From Cryptomeria japonica (lineage: Eukaryota > Streptophyta > Pinopsida > Cupressales > Cupressaceae): 25,000 nucleotides of DNA. The stretch spans positions 87,501 to 112,500 of the forward strand of contig NW_026728920.1 of assembly GCF_030272615.1 (NCBI RefSeq), given 5' to 3'. Position 1 is the first letter of the stretch, and each line of letters begins with the position of its first letter. Positions 18,836-25,000 of the stretch are shown here, piece by piece. A program made the position numbers and the translations under genes. Under the pieces are notes generated by a model. The model was not told where the DNA came from, ran no database searches, and saw only the letters and a program-made list of their open reading frames with translations.

Positions 18836-18946
18836 CGCATGGAGTCCGACTCGGGGGCCGATGTTCGATTCGATGACTTGCATTGTGGGTAAAGTCGGAA
18901 GTTGTGGTCTTTGACCCGATTCGATGACCAGACTTCGGCTGCTTGA

Positions 18947-18976
18947 GAATCGGACAAATAACTTATATAGGGGAGG
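18947..18976 (+). promoter_or_regulatory. Pol I promoter box 11 (class III)
   Basis: TATATAGGGG at 18964-18973, followed by GAGGTAGTGTTCTCGAGC. Confidence 0.75.
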
Positions 18977-19387
18977 TAGTGTTCTCGAGCATCCTCCCCC
19001 CGTGCCCGTTTATGTCGATTGATGCTGGTGCTCGACTGGTTGGAGCGCTCGGATGCAAAAATCTTGCACCAGGATTTATCGATTGTGATGGACACGGCAA
19101 GTCTCCTGATTGCTATGCAGGAGCTCATCGTGAATCTCTATGCGGCCTTGGTATGGACTCGACCTGCGGAATGGTTCGGCAATGGTAGTCGCTCCAACAC
19201 GTCCTTGCAATGGCCACAGAGGTGATTCGACTAGAGCTCCAGTCTAGCTTTTGGGTTGCTTGGCGGACTGGTATAGCCGCGATCGAGTTCCGGCCATGAA
19301 CGTTTTAGATAGCTCTTGGGCTTTCTGGGACGGAAGTCGGAAGTTTGGGCTGTTGTCCGATTTGATGACCATTCTTCGGATGTGTGA

Positions 19388-19417
19388 GAATCGGACAAAT
19401 AACTTATATAGGGGACT
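19388..19417 (+). promoter_or_regulatory. Pol I promoter box 12 (class III)
   Basis: TATATAGGGG at 19405-19414, followed by ACTGTG instead of AGGTGT, the only copy changed just after the box. Confidence 0.7.
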
Positions 19418-19877
19418 GTGTTGTCTCACGCAGCCCCCTCCGTGCCCCTCTATCTCGACCGATGTTGGTGCTTGAAAGGGTTGGGATCGCTCGGATTTAT
19501 AAACGTGCACCACCATTTGTCGAGTGTGAGGGACGCGGCAGGTCTCCTAAATGCTATACGGGCGCTCTCTGAGAATCTCTATCCGGCCTCGACACAGACT
19601 AGTCTTGCTGAATGGTTTGGCACTGGTAGTCGATCCAACACGTCGTTGTTGTGGCCGCCTAGGCGATTCGATTCGAGCCCCCGTCTAGCTTTTGGGTTGC
19701 TTGGCGGATTTTGCCCTATCCGCAAGTGAGCTCGGTCCCTAAACGTTCGAGAAACCCGATTGCTATGCGCCGACTCTCTTTCTTGCGAGCCTCCATCTAG
19801 CTTTTGGGTCTCTACGGAACGGAAGTCGGAATCTGGGACCGTTGTTTGATTCGACGAGGCAGACTACGGTTGTGCGA

Positions 19878-19907
19878 GAATCGGACAAATAACTTATATA
19901 GGGGAGG
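19878..19907 (+). promoter_or_regulatory. Pol I promoter box 13, candidate 45S gene promoter
   Basis: TATATAGGGG at 19895-19904. It is the last such box in the window and lies about 370 bp upstream of the 188-bp array. If it is the gene promoter, everything to its right is 5'ETS. A further promoter beyond 25000 cannot be excluded. Confidence 0.7.
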
Positions 19908-19931
19908 TGTTGACTGGAGCATTCTCCCCCG

Positions 19932-20021
19932 TGCCCCTCTAACTCGACCAATGCTGGCGCTCGAACGGTGGTAGCGCTCGGATTTTCGTTGAGCGCCAGC
20001 ATTGGTCGATTTAGAGGGGCA
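19932..20021. repeat. 31-bp inverted repeat downstream of promoter 13
   Basis: Arms 19932-19962 and 19991-20021 are complementary at 30 of 31 positions and separated by 28 nt. The left arm is the class III leader segment (GCCCCTCTAACTCGACC); the right arm is its inverted copy. A transcript starting at box 13 would fold this into a strong stem-loop about 30 nt from the start. Confidence 0.92.
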
Positions 20022-20261
20022 TGCGAGATTCCCGAATGCTATGCGAGGGCTCTAACGGAAATGTCTATTGGTTTCGGTATGGATGCAATTGCGAGTGGTT
20101 CGGCAAAGGTATTCGTTCCGATGCGTCCATGTCGTGGCCAAATCGATAATTCGATTTGAGCCCTCGTATAGCATTTGGGTCTCTCGATGTGATTCCGCAT
20201 TCCAGTCCCTTTGGGCACTGCTTGAGCCGCATCCCAGGGGGTTCCCTTCCCAATAATCTGC

Positions 20262-23200
20262 CTCGCAACCCGATTGCTATGCGGTGAGGCTCCTCGGCCG
20301 CCTCGGAACTATCTGTGTATCAGACGCATCGCGGGATAAGGGGTTGGCAACGGTAGTCGCCCCAAGCGCGTCCGATGCTTGGACCATTCCGAGGCGGCCC
20401 TGAAGCCTCTTCCGTCTAGCCGTTGGGTCCTTCTCGCCGCATCCCTTGCCTCGCACCCCGATTGCTATGCGGTGAGGCTCCTCGGCCGCCTTGGAACTAT
20501 CTGTGTATCAGACGCATCGCGGGATAAGGGGTTGTCACTGGTAGTCGCCCCAAGCGCGTCCGATGCTTGGACCATTCCGAGGCGGCCCTGAAGCCTCTTC
20601 CGTCTAGCCGTTGGGTCCTTCTCGCCGCATCCCTCGACTCGCACCCCGATTGCTATGCGGTGAGGCTCCTCGGCCGCCTTGGAACTATCTGTGTATCGGA
20701 CGCGTCGCGGGATAAGGGGTTGTCACTGGTAGTCGCCCCAAGCGCGTCCGATGCTTGGACCATTCCGAGGCGGCCCTGAAGCCTCTTCCGTCTAGCCGTT
20801 GGGTCCTTCTCGCCGCATCCCTCGCCTCGCACCCCGATTGCTATGCGGTGAGGCTCCTCGGCCGCCTTGGAACTATCTGTGTATCGGACGCGTCGCGGGA
20901 TAAGGGGTTGTCACTGGTAGTCGCCCCAAGCGCGTGCGATGCATGGACCATTCCCAGGCGGCCCTGAAGCCTCTTCCGTCTAGCCGTTGGGTCCTTCTCG
21001 CCGCATCCCTCGCCTCGCACCCCGATTGCTATGCGGTGAGGCTCCTCGGCCGCCTTGGAACTATCTGTGTATCGGACGCGTCGCGGGATAAGGGGTTGTC
21101 ACTGGTAGTCGCCCCAAGCGCGTCCGATGCTTGGACCATTCCGAGGCGGCCCTGAAGCCTCTTCCGTCTAGCCGTTGGGTCCTTCTCGCCGCATCCCTCG
21201 CCTCGCACCCCGATTGCTATGCGGTGAGGCTCCTCGGCCGCCTTGGAACTATCTGTGTATCGGACGCGTCGCGGGATAAGGGGTTGTCACTGGTAGTCGC
21301 CCCAAGCGCGTCCGATGCTTGGACCATTCCGAGGCGGCCCTGAAGCCTCTTCCGTCTAGCCGTTGGGTCCTTCTCGCCGCATCCCTCGCCTCGCACCCCG
21401 ATTGCTATGCGGTGAGGCTCCTCGGCCGCCTTGGAACTATCTGTGTATCGGACGCGTCGCGGGATAAGGGGTTGTCACTGGTAGTCGCCCCAAGCGCGTC
21501 CGATGCTTGGACCATTCCGAGGCGGCCCTGAAGCCTCTTCCGTCTAGCCGTTGGGTCCTTCTCGCCGCATCCCTCGCCTCGCACCCCGATTGCTATGCGG
21601 TGAGGCTCCTCGGCCGCCTTGGAACTATCTGTGTATCGGACGCATCGCGGGATAAGGGGTTGTCACTGGTAGTCGCCCCAAGCGCGTCCGATGCTTGGAC
21701 CATTCCGAGGCGGCCCTGAAGCCTCTTCCGTCTAGCCGTTGGGTCCTTCTCGCCGCATCCCTCGCCTCGCACCCCGATTGCTATGCGGTGAGGCTCCTCG
21801 GCCGCCTTGGAACTATCTGTGTATCGGACGCGTCGCGGGATAAGGGGTTGTCACTGGTAGTCGCCCCAAGCGCGTCCGATGCTTGGACCATTCCGAGGCG
21901 GCCCTGAAGCCTCTTCCGTCTAGCCGTTGGGTCCTTCTCGCCGCATCCCTCGCCTCGCACCCCGATTGCTATGCGGTGAGGCTCCTCGGCCGCCTTGGAA
22001 CTATCTGTGTATCGGACGCGTCGCGGGATAAGGGGTTGTCACTGGTAGTCGCCCCAAGCGCGTCCGATGCTTGGACCATTCCGAGGCGGCCCTGAAGCCT
22101 CTTCCGTCTAGCCGTTGGGTCCTTCTCGCCGCATCCCTCGCCTCGCACCCCGATTGCTATGCGGTGAGGCTCCTCGGCCGCCTTGGAACTATCTGTGTAT
22201 CGGACGCGTCGCGGGATAAGGGGTTGTCACTGGTAGTCGCCCCAAGCGCGTCCGATGCTTGGACCATTCCGAGGCGGACCTGAAGCCTCTTCCGTCTAGC
22301 CGTTGGGTCCTTCTCGCCGCATCCCTCGCCTCGCACCCCGATTGCTATGCGGTGAGGCTCCTCGGCCGCCTTGGAACTATCTGTGTATCGGACGCGTCGC
22401 GGGATAAGGGGTTGTCACTGGTAGTCGCCCCAAGCGCGTCCGATGCTTGGACCATTCCGAGGCGGCCCTGAAGCCTCTTCCGTCTAGCCGTTGGGTCCTT
22501 CTTGCCGCATCCCTCGCCTCGCACCCCGATTGCTATGCGGTGAGGCTCCTCGGCCGCCTTGGAACTATCTGTGTATCGGACGCGTCGCGGGATAAGGGGT
22601 TGTCACTGGTAGTCGCCCCAAGCGCGTCCGATGCTTGGACCATTCCGAGGCGGCCCTGAAGCCTCTTCCGTCTAGCCGTTGGGTCCTTCTCGCCGCATCC
22701 CTCGCCTCGCACCCCGATTGCTATGCGGTGAGGCTCCTCGGCCGCCTTGGAACTATCTGTGTATCGGACGCCTCGCGGGATAAGGGGTTGTCACTGGTAG
22801 TCGCCCCAAGCGCGTCCGATGCTTGGACCATTCCGAGGCGGCCCTGAAGCCTCTTCCGTCTAGCCGTTGGGTCCTTCTCGCCGCATCCCTCGCCTCGCAC
22901 CCCGATTGCTATGCGGTGAGGCTCCTCGGCCGCCTTGGAACTATCTGTGTATCGGACGCGTCGCGGGATAAGGGGTTGTCACTGGTAGTCGCCCCAAGCG
23001 CGTCCGATGCTTGGACCATTCCGAGGCGGACCTGAAGCCTCTTCCGTCTAGCCGTTGGGTCCTTCTCGCCGCATCCCTCGCCTCGCACCCCGATTGCTAT
23101 GCGGTGAGGCTCCTCGGCCGCCTTGGAACTATCTGTGTATCGGACGCGTCGCGGGATAAGGGGTTGTCACTGGTAGTCGCCCCAAGCGCGTCCGATGCTT

Positions 23201-25000
23201 GGACCATTCCGAGGCGGCCCTGAAGCCTCTTCCGTCTAGCCGTTGGGTCCTTCTCGCCGCATCCCTCGCCTCGCACCCCGATTGCTATGCGGTGAGGCTC
23301 CTCGGCCGCCTTGGAACTATCTGTGTATCGGACGCGTCGCGGGATAAGGGGTTGTCACTGGTAGTCGCCCCAAGCGCGTCCGATGCTTGGACCATTCCGA
23401 GGCGGACCTGAAGCCTCTTCCCTCTAGCCGTTGGGGCTTTCTCGCCGCATCCCTCGCCTCGCACCCCGATTGCTATTCGGTGAGGCTCCTCGGCCGACTT
23501 GGAACTATCTGTGTATCGGACGCATCGCGGGATAAGGGGTTGGCAGTGGTAGTCGCCCCAAGCGCGTCCGATGCTTGGACCATTCCGAGGCGGCCCTGCA
23601 GCCTCTTCCGTCTAGCCGTTGGGGCCATCTCGCTGCATCCCCCACCTCGCACCACGATTGCTATGCGGTGAGGCTCCTTGGCCGCCTCGGAACTATCTGT
23701 GTATCGGACGCATCGCGGGATAAGGGGTTGTCACTGGTAGTCGCCCCAAGCGCGTCCGATGCTTGGACTATTCCGAGGCGGCCCTGCAGCCTCTTCCGTC
23801 TAGCCGTTGGGGCCATCTCGCCGCATCCCCCAGCTCCTCGGCCGCCTCGGAACTATCTGTGTATCGGACGCATCGCGGGATAAGGGGTTGGCAGTGGTAG
23901 TCGCCCCAAGCGCGTTCGATGCTTGGACTATTCCGAGGCGGCCCCGCAGCCTCTTCCGTCTACCCTTTGGGGCCATCTCGCCGCATCCCTCGCCTCGCAC
24001 CCCGATTGCTATGCGGTGAGGCTCCTCGGCCGCCTGGGAACTATCTTCGTATCGGATGCATCGCGGGATAAGGGGTTGTCACTGGTAGTCGCCCCAAGCG
24101 CGTCCGATGCTTGGACTATTCCGAGGCGGCCCTGTGGCCTCTTCCGTCTAGCCGTTGGGGCCATCTCGCCGCATCCCTCACCTCGCACCCCCATTGCTAT
24201 GCGGTGAGGCTCCTCGGCCGCCTTGGAACTGTCTTCGTATCGGAAGCATCGCGGGATAAGGGGTTGTCACTGGTAGTCGCCCCAAGCGCGTCCGATGCTT
24301 GGACTATTCCGAGGCGGCCCTGCAGCCTCTTCCGTCTAGCCGTTGGGGCCATCTCGCCGCATCCCCCACCTCGCACCCGGATTGCTATGCGGTGAGGCTC
24401 CTCGGCCGCCTTGGAACTATCTTCGTATCGGACGCATCGCGGGATAAGGGGTTGTCACTGGTAGTCGCCCCAAGCGCGTCCGATGCTTGGACTATTCCGA
24501 CGCGGCCCTGTGGCCTCTTCCGTCTAGCCGTTGGGGCCATCTCGCCGCATCCCCCACCTCGCACCCCGATTGCTATGCGGTGAGGCTCCTCGGCCGCCTT
24601 GGAACCATCTTCGTATCGGACGCATCGCGGGATGAGGGGTTGTCACTGGTAGTCGCCCCAAGCGCGTCCGATGCTTGGACCATTCCGAGGCGGCCCTGAA
24701 GCCTCTTCCGTCTAGCCGTTGGGGCCTTCCCGCCCCATCCCTCGCCTCGCACCCCCGATTGCTATGCGGTGAGGCTCCTCGGCCGCCTTGGAACCATCTG
24801 TGTATCGGACGCATCGCGGGATAAGGGGTTGGCACTGGTAGTCGCCCCAAGCGCGTCCGATGCTTGGAGCATTCCGAGGTGGCCCTGAAGCCTCTTCCGT
24901 CTAGCCGTTGGGGCCTTCCCGCCCCATCCCTCGCCTCGCACCCCGATTGATATGCGGTGAGGCTCCTCGGCCGCCTTGGAACTATCTGTGTATCGGACGC
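20262..25000 (+). repeat. 188-bp tandem repeat array, probably 5'ETS
   Basis: About 25 head-to-tail copies of a 188-bp unit, continuing past the window end. Unit landmarks are CCCGATTGCTATGCGGTGAG, TATCGGACGCGTCGCGGG, CCCCAAGCGCGTCCGATGC and CCGTCTAGCCGTTGGG. Copies from about 20.4 to 23.4 kb are almost identical. Copies after 23.4 kb differ more (GGGGCCATCTCG, CTTCGTATCGG, ACTATTCC variants). One copy around 23830 is 28 bp shorter, and one near 24755 is 1 bp longer. The period is not a multiple of three, so the 70-codon frames restart in each unit. The array lies downstream of all Pol I boxes and contains none. Confidence 0.95.
20269..20427 (+). other. Inverted-repeat arms within a 188-bp unit (first copy)
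   Basis: Left arm 20269-20293 and right arm 20402-20427 can pair with interruptions through CGG/CCG, GAGGCT/AGCCTC, GCTA/TAGC and CCC/GGG. The arms correspond to the better-paired arms of the class III leaders. In the array the right arm is also only about 29 nt before the next unit's left arm, so two alternative foldings are possible. Confidence 0.6.

Larger units (their letters stand above)
18890..20260 (+). repeat. Class III Pol I promoter and leader repeats (3 units)
   Basis: Three diverged units of about 441-490 bp. Each has GAATCGGACAAATAACT before the box (AAC where classes I and II have AGC) and a long shared downstream leader. The leader order is CCCCCGTGCCC, TCGACC-ATGCTGG, GCTATGC-type left arm, GGTTCGGCAA-type block, TCCAACACGTC-type block and TCTAGCTTTTGGG right arm. 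These are the promoters nearest 18S in the window, so one of them is the best candidate for the 45S gene promoter. Confidence 0.8.

Noticed and set aside
20379-24699. Tandem 70-codon frames, one per 188-bp unit, each starting MDHSEAALK
   Set aside because: The period is not divisible by three, so each frame stops and restarts at the same place. No ribosomal context or domain is seen, and the location is probably 5'ETS.
20262-25000. CRISPR-like array (regular 188-bp repeats)
   Set aside because: The units are contiguous with no unique spacers, and the setting is plant rDNA.
1-25000. 18S, 5.8S or 25S rRNA sequence, tRNA genes
   Set aside because: I looked for conserved rRNA and tRNA segments on both strands and recognised none apart from 5S.

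Overview
This window is non-coding plant nuclear ribosomal DNA: a very long intergenic spacer (IGS) of a linked 5S-45S rDNA locus. Two signals identify it. Three near-identical 5S rRNA genes lie on the minus strand (856-974, 6964-7082, 12922-13040) with intact A box and C box. Thirteen copies of the plant RNA polymerase I initiation box TATATAGGGG lie on the plus strand between 15769 and 19904. No 18S, 5.8S or 25S sequence is visible, so the 45S genes lie outside, with 25S expected to the left and 18S to the right. The 5S sequence (starting GGGTGCGATC, ending GTTGCACCC) and the linkage point to a non-angiosperm land plant. A gymnosperm such as Ginkgo or a podocarp, where linked 5S-45S units are known, is my best guess, but the species cannot be fixed from this window.

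Layout. (1) 1-14295: a tandem array of a ~6 kb macro-repeat, each unit carrying one inverted 5S gene: unit A 1-6108, unit B 6109-12066, unit C 12067-14295 (cut off after the C-rich minisatellite). In each unit the plus-strand order is: an AT-rich element, 5S flank, the 5S gene (minus strand), 5S upstream flank, a ~20 bp degenerate minisatellite, a C-rich CACCCACCYTGG minisatellite, and then nearly 4 kb of GC-rich palindromic modules (GGTGCGCACC, GGAGCGCTCC) interrupted by AT-rich hairpin elements. (2) 14296-15500: expansion of the C-rich minisatellite. (3) 15500-20260: Pol I promoter repeats in three families: class I (six copies, 147-220 bp apart), class II (four copies exactly 311 bp apart) and class III (three copies, 441-490 bp apart). 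A 38/52 bp minisatellite separates class I from class II, and a 50/56 bp dimeric repeat separates class II from class III. (4) 20262-25000 and beyond: about 25 copies of a 188 bp repeat, probably in the 5' external transcribed spacer (5'ETS), related to sequence downstream of the class III promoters.

Working model: the rightmost promoter or promoters (class III) drive 45S pre-rRNA, the others act as spacer promoters, and 5S is transcribed by Pol III against the Pol I direction from the macro-repeats. I see no credible protein-coding gene. The long open frames, up to 766 codons on both strands, are stop-poor GC-rich tandem repeats. The most notable observations are the inverted, amplified 5S macro-repeats, the 13-promoter ladder, and a conserved inverted repeat with compensatory changes that is shared by the class III promoter leaders and the 188 bp repeats.
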